From positions 434,001-498,000 of the forward strand of contig NZ_WACG01000002.1 in NCBI RefSeq assembly GCF_009193255.1: a stretch of 64,000 nucleotides of DNA. The letters run 5' to 3'. The position numbers and the translations under genes were made by a program. The notes under the pieces were generated by a model. It was not told where the DNA came from and ran no database searches. It worked only from the letters and a program-made list of their open reading frames with translations. Position 1 is the stretch's first letter. Each line of letters starts with the position of its first letter. The stretch is from Arthrobacter koreensis (GTDB taxonomy: Bacteria; Actinomycetota; Actinomycetes; Actinomycetales; Micrococcaceae). Below, piece after piece: positions 35,085 to 43,548 of the stretch.

Positions 35085-35686
35085 CACGCGTCAACCACCG
35101 GGCACCCAGGGCCGGACGGATGATTGGCCTGGCGGCCGCCCTGGCCCTAATGCCGGGCCTGCAGGCGTGTTCAGTCCCCGGCTTCCCCGGCAACGGCACC
35201 GTGGACAGCCAGGCAGAAGAACGGGAAGCCGGACGCGCGGTGGAAAACGAGCTGGCAGAGGGTTCCACCAGCCACCGCCTGGGGGCGGCGTCCCACACCC
35301 TCCTGCTGGACTACTGGACCAGCGAGGACCCGGCCGGCTGGACACCCGAATCTTCACCGATCATCAACCTGAGCGTTAAGATCGATGGCTCACCGGTTCC
35401 GGGAGCTGTCCGGGTCGCCCGCTTTAATGCCCGCGTGGACGCCCTGGGCGTGGAGCTCGCGAATGACCAGGGAAGCTTCGCACTCGAACCCCCGTACGCC
35501 TACACCTCCGGCTTTGCGCTGCCGGCCAACCCCACGGCGGAAAGCACTACGGTCCTGTTCACCATCGACCTGCTCACCGAAACGGAACCCGGCAGCGGGG
35601 TATTTACCCGGCAGACGGTCCTCGACACACTCACCATCGGCTTTGCGGGAATGGCCGCCGACGCCGGCGCTACCCCCGGGGAGTAG
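35081..35686 (+). CDS. Predicted lipoprotein coupled to GT2
   Basis: A 201-residue protein with a signal peptide and lipobox LQAC (Cys30), then a linker rich in Glu/Ala and a beta-rich domain (about 65-190) with repeated DLLTETEPGSGVF-type strands. No family is recognised. It starts inside the stop of the GT2 gene, so the two are translationally coupled and probably act together at the cell surface, for example in polymer secretion or modification. That role is an inference from coupling only. Confidence 0.6.
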   Translation: MTRVNHRAPRAGRMIGLAAALALMPGLQACSVPGFPGNGTVDSQAEEREAGRAVENELAEGSTSHRLGAASHTLLLDYWTSEDPAGWTPESSPIINLSVKIDGSPVPGAVRVARFNARVDALGVELANDQGSFALEPPYAYTSGFALPANPTAESTTVLFTIDLLTETEPGSGVFTRQTVLDTLTIGFAGMAADAGATPGE

Positions 35687-35779
35687 GCGCGCCGCCGTCG
35701 TTTTTGCTTTCCTGCTACTGGGCGCAGCGGGAAGCAGCTAATGTGGTCGAACTTCCGCCGTGCGCCAGAGGAGGCCGCC

Positions 35780-36127
35780 ATGGAATCCGTACCAGGCATC
35801 GATCCTGCTGTTCCGCCCACCGGGCCCGGCTGCGTCGAGTGCACCGAGGCCGAAGGGTGGTGGTTCCATCTGAGGCGCTGTGCTGAGTGCGGCCACATTG
35901 GATGCTGCGACAGTTCCCCCGGACAGCACGCCAGCGCACATGAACAGGCCACCGGACATCCGGTGATCCGCAGCTACGAGCCGGGCGAAGACTGGTTCTA
36001 CAGCTATCCGGAGGAGGCTGTCTTCGACGGCCCTCCACTGGCTCCGCCCGAGGCCCGTCCGGCATCCCAGCCCGCTCCCGGTCCCGCCGGGCGCGTTCCC
36101 GCGAACTGGATGGACCTGCTGCACTAA
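35780..36127 (+). CDS. UBP-type zinc-finger protein
   Basis: A 115-residue protein built around a UBP (ubiquitin carboxyl-hydrolase-like) zinc finger: CVEC, then WWFHLRRCAECGHIGCCD and HASAHEQATGHP, giving the Cys/His ligand order of the family. In eukaryotes this finger binds the free C-terminal Gly-Gly of ubiquitin; bacterial function is unknown. The C-terminal tail is Pro/Ala rich. ATG 35780 is chosen because AGAGGAGG precedes it; ATG 35741 lacks a good site. Confidence 0.85.
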   Translation: MESVPGIDPAVPPTGPGCVECTEAEGWWFHLRRCAECGHIGCCDSSPGQHASAHEQATGHPVIRSYEPGEDWFYSYPEEAVFDGPPLAPPEARPASQPAPGPAGRVPANWMDLLH

Positions 36128-37191
36128 CCGCGGGATGAGCGCCTGTTCGCTCCGGTTTGGCGGACTGCGGCCTTCCCCAGTACGCCAAACCGGAGCGAGA
36201 TCCATGCCAGACCGCCTACGGGAATGGGCAGCCAGAAATTCAGGATCCGCCAGGACAGCACTGCGAGGACCGCAGCGCTGCTGGGGGTTCCAAAGCCCGC
36301 CAGCGTGGGAACCAGCACGCCCTCCACGAGCCCTACGCCGCCGGGGGTGAGCGGAGCAAGGGCCACTAGGTTGGCCAGGGAGTAGGCAATGAGCAGTTCA
36401 CCGGGTCCAAGGGTGTGACCAAAGGCGGCAGCAAACGTCCACAGGCAGGCGGCGTCGAAGCCCCAATAGCAGACAGCCAAAAGCAGTGCCAGGACCAGCC
36501 GCCGCGGATCCCTGCGGAACATTTCGGTTTCCGCCGCCATGGTCCGGACGAACTTTTCCGCGGCGTCCGGTTTGATGATCCGCACCAGTCGCGCTGCCCT
36601 GCGGGCCACCCGGACAGCGGCGTCCAGGTGCCGGTCCAGCACCGCGAGAACCCCGGCACTGACGGCCAGGAGCACCAGCACGGTAATGCCTGCAGTTATG
36701 AAGTACCGGTTGGTGCGCACCTCGCCGAGGGCGGCAAGCACTCCGGCGCCGAACAGCACCCCGAGCACCAGGTTGGCGCCGACAACCTGGACCATCGCTG
36801 CGCTCAGCGCATCCTGGGGCCGCACCCCTGCCTTGGTCAGCAGGCCGTACCGCAGCGCCGCCGACGTTGTTCCGCCCCCTGGGACAACATGGTTAACTGC
36901 CAGGTCGCTCAGGTCGATGCGCAGCAGCGTCAAGAATCGCGGCTTGACCGATCCCGGAAGCACCACCGAGGTCAGTGCGCTGTAACAGCACAGCGAGAGC
37001 GCTTCCAGCGCCGCGGCCGCCAGCAGGACGACGGCGGGAAGGCGCTGCAGGGCGCCAAGCACGTTCTGTGATCCGAGGATCTGCGGCAACACCACATACT
37101 CGAACACCAGCAGCAGGACGACGGCGACGCTGATCCACCGCACGGCACGGGAGCGCCGCAGCCGGTGCCATGCATCCTGCTCCCTGCTCAC
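36124..37191 (-). CDS. Lysylphosphatidylglycerol synthase-type flippase domain protein (YbhN/AglD-like)
   Basis: An integral membrane protein of about 355 residues with seven to nine predicted helices, of the UPF0104/LPG-synthase transmembrane family (NHVVPGGGTTSAALRYGLL, ANLVALAPLTPGGVGLVEG). It lacks the catalytic lysyl-transferase domain, so a lipid transport or regulatory role is more likely than LPG synthesis. The start is uncertain: GTG 37191 begins just before the first helix, while upstream in-frame starts (for example ATG 37332) add residues without family character. A 15-bp inverted repeat lies inside its 3' end. Divergent from the ABC permease. Confidence 0.75.
   Translation of the reverse strand: MSREQDAWHRLRRSRAVRWISVAVVLLLVFEYVVLPQILGSQNVLGALQRLPAVVLLAAAALEALSLCCYSALTSVVLPGSVKPRFLTLLRIDLSDLAVNHVVPGGGTTSAALRYGLLTKAGVRPQDALSAAMVQVVGANLVLGVLFGAGVLAALGEVRTNRYFITAGITVLVLLAVSAGVLAVLDRHLDAAVRVARRAARLVRIIKPDAAEKFVRTMAAETEMFRRDPRRLVLALLLAVCYWGFDAACLWTFAAAFGHTLGPGELLIAYSLANLVALAPLTPGGVGLVEGVLVPTLAGFGTPSSAAVLAVLSWRILNFWLPIPVGGLAWISLRFGVLGKAAVRQTGANRRSSRG
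36148..36197. repeat. 15-bp inverted repeat inside the 3' end of the flippase-like gene
   Basis: CGCTCCGGTTTGGCG (36148-36162) is repeated inverted and without mismatch at 36183-36197, with a 20-nt loop. It lies within the last 25 codons, close to the end of the convergent zinc-finger gene, where a terminator is expected. Confidence 0.7.
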
Positions 37192-37356
37192 CCTCCCAGC
37201 ACAGCAGAGGCGCACCGCCCACCGATAGCCGGCCGCCGTATTAGAGGCCTGCGGCGTCGTTCCTGTTTGGCGGCAGGACGTGATAGTGACATGATGTTGG
37301 TATGTTCCTGACCAGGTGTCAGCAACAAGCATACCCAAACAACCGAGGGGTTTCCC

Positions 37357-38502
37357 ATGTTCCTAGCGCTGCGCGAACTGCGTTTCGCTCGGGCCCGGTT
37401 CGGCCTCATGGGCGGCGTCATCGCCCTCATAGCCGTACTGATGGTCCTGCTTTCCGGCCTGTCCTCAGGGCTTGTCAATGACGGCATGTCCGGCCTGAAA
37501 TCCATGCCGGCCACGGCAATCGCCTTCAACCAAGGCACCAAGACGGACAACGCCTTCTCCCGCAGCGTTGTCGACCCTTCCCAGGCCGAAGCCTGGAGCA
37601 CCCAGCCAGGCGTGGAGGAAGTCACCCTGCTGGGTTCCACCATCGTCAACGGCGCCACCGAGAACGGCACGCAGGTAGACCTGTCACTCTTCGGAATCGA
37701 TCCGGGTTCCTTCCTCGCCCCCGCAGTGGGCGAAGGCCGGGACGTCCAGGCTCCCCATGAAATGGTGGTCTCTGCCACTGCTGAAAAGGAAGGCATCGAA
37801 CTCGGTTCGGTCATCACCCTGGACCGGCTCGACGTGGAACTGACCGTGGTGGGCTTTACCGAAGGCCAGGCGACCTTCGGCCACGTTGATATGGCCTACA
37901 TTCCGCTGGGGACCTGGCAATACATTGCCAGCGGCCAGTCACAGCCGGGTGCCCCCTCAGAAGCTGATCTTGCGTCCCTGGACTTCGACACAGCCAGCGC
38001 CGTTGCCATTAAGGCAGCAGACGGAGCTGACCTGGACTTCGCCGCGGGCGACACCGCCGCAGGCACGGTCACCTCCACTCTCGAGGAATCCTTCGACGCC
38101 TCTCCCGGCTACACCGCCGAGACCATGACGCTGGAAATGATCCAGATCTTCCTTTACGCCATCTGCGCCCTGGTGGTCGGTGCCTTCTTCACCGTATGGA
38201 CCATCCAGCGCAAGCATGAGCTGGCTGTCCTGCGCGCCGTCGGAGCCTCCACCGGCTACCTGCTGCGCGACGGCATCTTCCAGGCAGTTGTAATCCTGGC
38301 TTTGTCCACCGCCGTAGGTGTTGCGGCCGGCCTGGGCATGGGCGCATGGCTCTCCGGCAGTGCCATGCCGTTCGCACTCGAGGCCGGGCCCATCAGCACG
38401 GCTACCGCCGTGACCATCCTCATGGGTGTCCTGGGGGCCGCCATTGCCATCGTCCGCATTTCCCGGGTTGATCCCCTGGCTGCCCTGGGAGGACAGCGAT
38501 GA
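37357..38502 (+). CDS. ABC transporter permease (FtsX/MacB-like)
   Basis: A 381-residue inner-membrane protein with one N-terminal helix (residues 17-38), a large extracytoplasmic domain (about 45-260) and three C-terminal helices (FtsX domain, about 265-375, with RKHELAVLRAVGAS). This is the MacB/LolC-type mechanotransmission topology, used for lipoprotein, peptide or drug export rather than import. GAGGGG precedes ATG 37357. It overlaps the ATPase gene by 4 nt. Confidence 0.88.
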   Translation: MFLALRELRFARARFGLMGGVIALIAVLMVLLSGLSSGLVNDGMSGLKSMPATAIAFNQGTKTDNAFSRSVVDPSQAEAWSTQPGVEEVTLLGSTIVNGATENGTQVDLSLFGIDPGSFLAPAVGEGRDVQAPHEMVVSATAEKEGIELGSVITLDRLDVELTVVGFTEGQATFGHVDMAYIPLGTWQYIASGQSQPGAPSEADLASLDFDTASAVAIKAADGADLDFAAGDTAAGTVTSTLEESFDASPGYTAETMTLEMIQIFLYAICALVVGAFFTVWTIQRKHELAVLRAVGASTGYLLRDGIFQAVVILALSTAVGVAAGLGMGAWLSGSAMPFALEAGPISTATAVTILMGVLGAAIAIVRISRVDPLAALGGQR

Positions 38503-39200
38503 GCACACAGACTCAGAACTCCGGCGCAAAGGTCGGCACCCGCGGGCTGCTGATCGAAAAGGCCAACCTGGCACTGGGTGACGGTGAAAGCACGGTCCAG
38601 GCCCTGGACAACGTGTCCCTGTCCGTGGAGCCCGGCGAACTCGTCGCCGTCGTTGGCCCCTCGGGCGCCGGCAAGTCTTCGCTGCTGGCCGTCGCCGGTG
38701 CCCTGACGACGCCGGACACCGGACTGGTCAGTGTTAACGGAACAGATCTTTCCACCCTGGGCAAGGCCGCCAAGGCACGGTTCCGGCTGGAGAACATCGG
38801 TTTCGTGTTCCAGTCCGGCAACCTGATTCCGGCACTGACCGCTTCGGAACAGCTTGAGCTCATCCACCGGATGGCCAAGATCAAGGGGAAGTTCAATGCC
38901 AGGCACCTGCTCGACGCCGTTGGCATGGGACACAAGGCCAACAGCCGCCCGGAGCAGCTCTCCGGCGGTGAACGCCAGCGTGTAGGCATCGCCCGTGCAC
39001 TGGTTACCAAGCCAACCCTGCTCCTGGTGGACGAGCCCACTGCCGCCCTGGACCGCAAGCGAAGCCAGGACGTGGTGGAGCTCCTCGCCCGGGAAACCCA
39101 TGAGTTCGGGGTTGCTACTGTTATGGTTACCCACGACCACGACGTCCTCCACCACTGCGACCGGGTCGCGGAGATGGTCGACGGACGGCTCGCTAGCTAG
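38499..39200 (+). CDS. ABC transporter ATP-binding protein (MacB/LolD-like)
   Basis: A 233-residue ATPase with Walker A GPSGAGKSS (about 53-61), Q-loop FVFQSGNLIP, signature LSGGERQRV, Walker B LLLVDEPTAALD and the His switch in TVMVTHDHDV. It is encoded with its permease by an ATGA overlap, and both would dimerise to form a MacB-type exporter. A TetR gene follows 24 nt later, suggesting substrate-responsive control. Confidence 0.92.
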   Translation: MSTQTQNSGAKVGTRGLLIEKANLALGDGESTVQALDNVSLSVEPGELVAVVGPSGAGKSSLLAVAGALTTPDTGLVSVNGTDLSTLGKAAKARFRLENIGFVFQSGNLIPALTASEQLELIHRMAKIKGKFNARHLLDAVGMGHKANSRPEQLSGGERQRVGIARALVTKPTLLLVDEPTAALDRKRSQDVVELLARETHEFGVATVMVTHDHDVLHHCDRVAEMVDGRLAS

Positions 39201-39224
39201 ACACTGCACGAACAGGAGGGCTCT

Positions 39225-39827
39225 TTGCCCCGCATTACCGCGCCGACGGTGGCTGAACACCGTGCCGCACAGCAAAGGGCCCTCCTGGACGCCGCAAGGA
39301 CGCTCCTGGCCCGCACCGGCGAAGCACCCAGCATGGCCGAGGTAGCCGCCCTGGCCGGACTCGCACGGCCCAGCGCCTACCAGTACTACAAGTCCCGCAC
39401 CGACCTTCTTAACGCCCTGGTCATGGACGTCTTTCCGCGCTGGGCCCGGCGGGTAGAGGACGCCATGAGCGCCGAGAAGGAGCCGGCGGACCGGATCTTG
39501 GCCTATGTGCTGACCAACATCGCCCTGGTGGCCGAGGGTGAACATGCCGTAGGCAGCGCCCTCGCATCGGTTGCACCCAGCGAAGAGCTCGACGCTCAGA
39601 GCGCGCGGATGCACCAGGCAATCCTGGATCCACTGGTGGGTGCACTCAGGGACCTCGGAGCGGAAGACCCGATCAGCACCGCCGAACTCATCAATGCGAT
39701 CGTGCACACCGGAACCCGCCTCCTGGAGTCCGGCAAGGACCTGCAGGAGGTCGGGCGCCTGGTCCGCGACCTCATTGGTCCCTATATCCGCGAACACGGC
39801 GGCGCCGCCGCAGGTGCCGGCCAGTGA
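39225..39827 (+). CDS. TetR family regulator
   Basis: A 200-residue repressor-type protein. The helix-turn-helix lies at about residues 20-65 (ALLDAARTLLARTG to AGLARPSAYQYYKSRTDLL), followed by a ligand domain rich in helices. It follows the ABC exporter genes, so it probably controls them, as is usual for this arrangement. The TTG start 39225 has AGGAGGG only 4 nt upstream. The stop overlaps the next gene by 4 nt. Confidence 0.85.
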   Translation: MPRITAPTVAEHRAAQQRALLDAARTLLARTGEAPSMAEVAALAGLARPSAYQYYKSRTDLLNALVMDVFPRWARRVEDAMSAEKEPADRILAYVLTNIALVAEGEHAVGSALASVAPSEELDAQSARMHQAILDPLVGALRDLGAEDPISTAELINAIVHTGTRLLESGKDLQEVGRLVRDLIGPYIREHGGAAAGAGQ

Positions 39828-40228
39828 ACCGCCCCAACCGGTTCTGGCCCGTGCAGCTGGCCGCCGACGTCGTACTCATTGTTCTCTTCGCGGCACTGGG
39901 CCGGGACACCCACGCCCACGGCGTGGATCCCGCCGGCGTCCTCATCACTGCCTCTCCCTTCATCGCTGCCGCGCTGGCGGGATGGGCCGCCCTGCGACTG
40001 TGGCACCGCCCCGTGGCCCTCTGGCCCCACGGCGTCCTCCTCTGGCTGATTACCGCCGGGGGCGGACTGGCAGTGCGCGCCCTGGCCGGGGGCGGTACCG
40101 CCTTCAGCTTCCAGCTGGTTACCTTCGGTGTCCTGGGGGCCTTCCTGCTGCTGCCGCGTCTGGGCGCCTCCCTCGTCATCCGCAGGCGCACACGTCCCGA
40201 TTCAACTAGGCTCATACACAGGGCCTGA
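39824..40228 (+). CDS. DUF3054 membrane protein
   Basis: A 134-residue actinobacterial membrane protein with four predicted helices and the conserved FAALGRDTHAHG near residue 22 and a WAALRLWHRP loop. Function unknown. GTG 39824 overlaps the TetR stop, so it is probably the last gene of the ABC-TetR transcription unit. Ends in a short basic tail. Confidence 0.82.
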   Translation: MNRPNRFWPVQLAADVVLIVLFAALGRDTHAHGVDPAGVLITASPFIAAALAGWAALRLWHRPVALWPHGVLLWLITAGGGLAVRALAGGGTAFSFQLVTFGVLGAFLLLPRLGASLVIRRRTRPDSTRLIHRA

Positions 40229-40262
40229 TCCCCGCGCCCTGCAGGAGAAGGAAAGGCAAGCA

Positions 40263-40544
40263 ATGATCACCGCTTTCGTACTCATCCAGACCGACTCGGC
40301 CCGGATTCCGGAGTGCGCGGAGGAAATCTCCGAGATTGAAGGCATCAGCGAAGTCTATTCGGTCACCGGAGAGTGGGACCTGATCGCGATCGCGCGTGTC
40401 CGCCGCCACGAAGACCTCGCCGACGCGATTGCCAACCGCCTTTCCAAGGTTCCCGGCGTGATCGGGACCACCACCCAGATCGCCTTCCGGGCTTACTCAA
40501 AGCATGATCTCGATGCCGCGTTCTCGCTCGGGTTCGACGGGTAA
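40263..40544 (+). CDS. Lrp/AsnC ligand-binding (RAM) domain protein
   Basis: A 93-residue stand-alone RAM domain (ITAFVLIQTDSARIPECAEEI, VYSVTGEWDLIAIARVRRHEDLA) without the DNA-binding helix-turn-helix of full Lrp/AsnC proteins. Such proteins bind amino acids or act as dimerising modulators; no target is evident. ATG 40263 is preceded by GGAGAAGGAAAGG; an in-frame extension 45 codons upstream would overlap the DUF3054 gene. A terminator follows. Confidence 0.88.
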   Translation: MITAFVLIQTDSARIPECAEEISEIEGISEVYSVTGEWDLIAIARVRRHEDLADAIANRLSKVPGVIGTTTQIAFRAYSKHDLDAAFSLGFDG

Positions 40545-40641
40545 TTAGGGCCAAAAAACACCGGATTTACAAGGGTTTTGGGTGCCGCAAACTACGTTTG
40601 GATAACAAATTGTCCAGTAACCTGGGTCATTCACGCACCTA

Positions 40642-40690
40642 ACAAGCGGGGGAGGCAGGCCGGCCGGTCTGCCTCCCCCCGCTTGTTTTT
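40642..40690 (+). terminator. Rho-independent terminator
   Basis: A 17-bp stem with one bulged C, ACAAGCGGGGGAGGCAG against its complement, then TTTTT (40686-40690). Faces trpD, so it may also act for it. Confidence 0.85.
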
Positions 40691-40756
40691 GCGGCTTCGT
40701 TATGTGTTTGCGGCTGCGAGCCTGCGGATACCGGCCCGCCGGAATTTTTAGGCTTC

Positions 40757-41803
40757 CTACTGCGTGACCTGCACCCAGCGGTCGAGGGCCTTGCGCGCCT
40801 GTCCGCTGTCCACAGACTCCTCCGCCCGTCGCAGGCCCTGGCGCAGACGGTCAGTCAGCGTTCCTTCGGCGGAGGGATCTAGGGCTACCAGGGCCGCGGC
40901 AGCGTTCAGTAGTACGGCGTCCCGGACCGGGCCACGCTCCCCCGCCAGCACACTCAGCACGACGGCGGCATTGGCGGCGGCGTCTCCGCCCCGCAGGTCG
41001 TCCAGGGTGGCCCGGGCTATCCCGAGGTCCAGGGGATCCACCGTTGAGCGCTCCACGGCACCGTTCCGGACCTCCCAGACGGTGGAGCTGCCCGTCGTCG
41101 TCAGCTCATCCAGTCCGTCCCCACCCCTGAACACCAGGGCACGGACGCCCCGGGCTGCGAGTACTCCGGCAATCAGCGGCGCCAGCCGCTCGTCCGCCAC
41201 GCCGATTGCGGAGGCGGAGGGACGGGACGGGTTGGTCAGGGGGCCCATGAAATTGAACGCGGTTGCTACGCCCATGTCCCTGCGCGCCACGGCTGCGTAC
41301 CGCATCGAGGGATGGAAGACCTGGGCAAAGCAGAAGGTTATGCCTGCCTCCACGGCTGCCCGGGCAACACGGTCCACCGGCAGGTCCAGCCGGACACCCA
41401 GCGCCTCGATGACGTCGGCTGAACCGGAGGAGGACGACGCCGCGCGGTTGCCGTGCTTGACCACCTTGGCCCCGGCTCCGGCACAGACAAGGGCGGCCAT
41501 GGAAGAAATGTTGACGGTGTTGTGCCTGTCGCCCCCGGTTCCAACGATGTCCAGGGTTTCGCCGGGGATGTCGATGGGACGGGAGTTGGCGAGCATGGCT
41601 TCCACCAGGCCGGTGAGTTCTTCGACACTCTCACCCTTGGCGCGCAGGGCGACGAGGAAGCCGGCGATCTGCGCGTCTGACGCGTCCCCGGCCATGATCG
41701 TGTTCATCGCCCACCAGGTCTGTTCTGAACTCAGGTTCTGCCCCGCAATAAGCGCGGTAATAAGCGACGGCCAGGTGTGCTCGGAACTCGAAAACATACT
41801 CAC
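40757..41803 (-). CDS. trpD: Anthranilate phosphoribosyltransferase TrpD
   Basis: Joins anthranilate to PRPP, the second step of tryptophan synthesis. The 348-residue protein has the PRPP-binding [29 protein letters not shown], and the metal-binding GGDGLDEL motif. Start chosen at GTG 41803, which lies 7 nt after TAACCT on the coding strand; ATG 41797 two codons later is equally possible. A much longer frame reading back over ctaE is spurious. No other trp gene is present in the window. Confidence 0.92.
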   Translation of the reverse strand: MSMFSSSEHTWPSLITALIAGQNLSSEQTWWAMNTIMAGDASDAQIAGFLVALRAKGESVEELTGLVEAMLANSRPIDIPGETLDIVGTGGDRHNTVNISSMAALVCAGAGAKVVKHGNRAASSSSGSADVIEALGVRLDLPVDRVARAAVEAGITFCFAQVFHPSMRYAAVARRDMGVATAFNFMGPLTNPSRPSASAIGVADERLAPLIAGVLAARGVRALVFRGGDGLDELTTTGSSTVWEVRNGAVERSTVDPLDLGIARATLDDLRGGDAAANAAVVLSVLAGERGPVRDAVLLNAAAALVALDPSAEGTLTDRLRQGLRRAEESVDSGQARKALDRWVQVTQ

Positions 41804-41810
41804 AGGCTCT

Positions 41811-41816
41811 AGGTTA
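41811..41816 (-). promoter_or_regulatory. -10 hexamer of leaderless trpD
   Basis: TAACCT on the minus strand ends 7 nt before GTG 41803. Confidence 0.4.
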
Positions 41817-41950
41817 TCTACGAATCGTAGAAAATGCTGATTTGTTTCCGGACGGCAAGTTCCGCGCCGTTGCTGGGAAGTGGGCGGTTTGGGAACGAAC
41901 CGGACGCGCCGTTCGTCTGGTTCTGTTGGTGAAGTGGGCAGTTTTACGGC

Positions 41951-41956
41951 CATAAT
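41951..41956 (+). promoter_or_regulatory. Candidate -10 of ctaE
   Basis: CATAAT ends 6 nt before GTG 41963, with TTGGTG at 41926-41931 as a possible -35 (19-nt spacing). No ribosome binding site precedes the start. Weaker than the other leaderless promoters because the first T is absent. Confidence 0.35.
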
Positions 41957-41962
41957 GTCTAT

Positions 41963-42601
41963 GTGACAACAGCGACCCATGCCCCCAGTACCCCGGCTCA
42001 CCCCACGCTGAACCGCCCCAATATGGTCTCCGTAGGGACCGTGGTGTGGCTCTCCAGCGAACTCATGTTCTTTGCTGCGCTCTTCGCGATGTACTTCACC
42101 CTCCGCTCCACCTCGGGCGAGATGTGGGAGATCGAGACGGCCAAGCTGAACGTGCCTTTCGCCTTCGTGAACACGGTAATCCTTGTTTCCAGCTCCTTCA
42201 CCTGCCAGTTCGGCGTCTTCGCCGCTGAGCGGCTCCAGCCGCGCCGCACCGGCGGGCTCTTCCAGATTGCCCGTTGGGGAATGGTCGAGTGGTTCTACCT
42301 GACCTTCTTCCTCGGCGCCATCTTCGTTGCCGTCCAGGCTTTTGAGTACACAGAACTCGTGCACCACGGGATCTCGCTGTCCTCCAACGCCTACGGATCT
42401 TCGTTCTACATCACCACCGGTTTCCACGGCCTGCACGTGGCCGGCGGCCTGATCGCGTTCCTGTTCATCATCGGACGTGCCTACGCCGCAAAGCGGTTCG
42501 GACACTTCGAGGCGACTTCCGCGATCGTGACGTCCTACTACTGGCACTTCGTCGACGTGGTCTGGATTGCCCTCTTCGTCATCATCTACTTCCTCAAGTA
42601 G
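41963..42601 (+). CDS. ctaE: Cytochrome c oxidase subunit III (CtaE)
   Basis: The third core subunit of the aa3 terminal oxidase, 212 residues with five predicted membrane helices. It has [26 protein letters not shown] and [12 protein letters not shown], the actinobacterial CtaE signatures. It stands 76 nt upstream of qcrC, so oxidase subunit III and the bc1 genes form one unit. GTG 41963 is the likely start. The N-terminal 20 residues are polar and cytoplasmic. Confidence 0.93.
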   Translation: MTTATHAPSTPAHPTLNRPNMVSVGTVVWLSSELMFFAALFAMYFTLRSTSGEMWEIETAKLNVPFAFVNTVILVSSSFTCQFGVFAAERLQPRRTGGLFQIARWGMVEWFYLTFFLGAIFVAVQAFEYTELVHHGISLSSNAYGSSFYITTGFHGLHVAGGLIAFLFIIGRAYAAKRFGHFEATSAIVTSYYWHFVDVVWIALFVIIYFLK

Positions 42602-42677
42602 TCCGTCAGGGCAGCACCACAGCAATATTCAAAGTGGCACGAGTAACCAAAAGACCACACAAGTTAGGAACCACTAA

Positions 42678-43463
42678 GTGAAGGCACTATCGCAAAGGCG
42701 ACGTCATCCCCTTGCAGCAGTAGCACTGCTGCTGCTGGGCCTCATCGTTACCGGCGGCATCTACGCAGCTGCTTCCGGAGCGAATGAAGCCCAGGCCGCC
42801 ACCACCTACACTGCCGATGATGTGCAGCAGGGCGAGAAGCTTTTCATTGCGAACTGCGCCACCTGCCACGGCATGGAGGCCAGCGGAACCGAGAACGGCC
42901 CCTCCCTCGTAGGCGTTGGTGCCGCGTCCGTCGACTTCCAGGTTGGCACCGGCCGCATGCCGATGGCCATGCAGGGCCCGCAGGCCCAGCGGAAGCCCCA
43001 GCAGTTCAACGAAGAACAGACCGCACAGATGGCCGCCTACGTAGCCTCCCTCGGCGCCGGTCCTTCCGTACCGGAAGAGGAGTACATCGAAGCCAACGGC
43101 GACGCTGCCGCCGGCGGCGAGCTGTTCCGCGTGAACTGCGCCATGTGCCACAACGCTGCCGGTGCAGGCGGCGCCCTGACCCGCGGCAAGTTCGCCCCGG
43201 CCCTGGAAGGCGTCAGCGAGAAGCACATCTACGAGGCCATGGTCACAGGCCCGCAGAACATGCCCGTCTTCTCTGACGCGAACCTCTCCCCCGAGGAGAA
43301 GCAGGACATCATCACCTTCCTGAAGAACATCGAAGCCAACGGTTCCCCGGGTGGAGCCGAGCTCGGTTCGCTTGGTCCGGTCTCCGAAGGCCTGTTCATC
43401 TGGACAGCCGGCCTGGGCCTGATCATCGCTTTCACCATCTGGTTGACCTCCCGGTCTTCCTAG
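42678..43463 (+). CDS. qcrC: Cytochrome bc1 diheme cytochrome c subunit QcrC
   Basis: Carries electrons from the Rieske centre to CtaC. The 261-residue protein has an N-terminal membrane segment (about 12-33), two heme c sites (CATCH at 60-64 and CAMCH at 154-158) and a C-terminal membrane helix (about 235-255). The two hemes make a separate soluble cytochrome c unnecessary, which is the mark of the actinobacterial bc1-aa3 supercomplex. GTG 42678 has AGGA about 8 nt upstream. Confidence 0.96.
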   Translation: MKALSQRRRHPLAAVALLLLGLIVTGGIYAAASGANEAQAATTYTADDVQQGEKLFIANCATCHGMEASGTENGPSLVGVGAASVDFQVGTGRMPMAMQGPQAQRKPQQFNEEQTAQMAAYVASLGAGPSVPEEEYIEANGDAAAGGELFRVNCAMCHNAAGAGGALTRGKFAPALEGVSEKHIYEAMVTGPQNMPVFSDANLSPEEKQDIITFLKNIEANGSPGGAELGSLGPVSEGLFIWTAGLGLIIAFTIWLTSRSS

Positions 43464-43548
43464 TCATCGCCGCGCTCACCCCACGGGGTGACATCACAGT
43501 TACACATAGGTCTACTAATGCAGTTTCAAGAGAAGGATGAGGGGGATC

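Noticed and set aside
37192-37332. Longer N-terminus for the flippase-like protein
   Set aside because: The extra residues are polar and unlike the family, and would overlap the promoter region of the divergent ABC operon.
38256-39797. 513-codon minus-strand frame antisense to the ABC and TetR genes
   Set aside because: It crosses three well-supported genes and has no recognisable domain.
40757-42625. 622-codon minus-strand frame covering trpD and reaching over ctaE
   Set aside because: Only the first 1.05 kb matches TrpD. The rest is antisense to ctaE and lacks family similarity.
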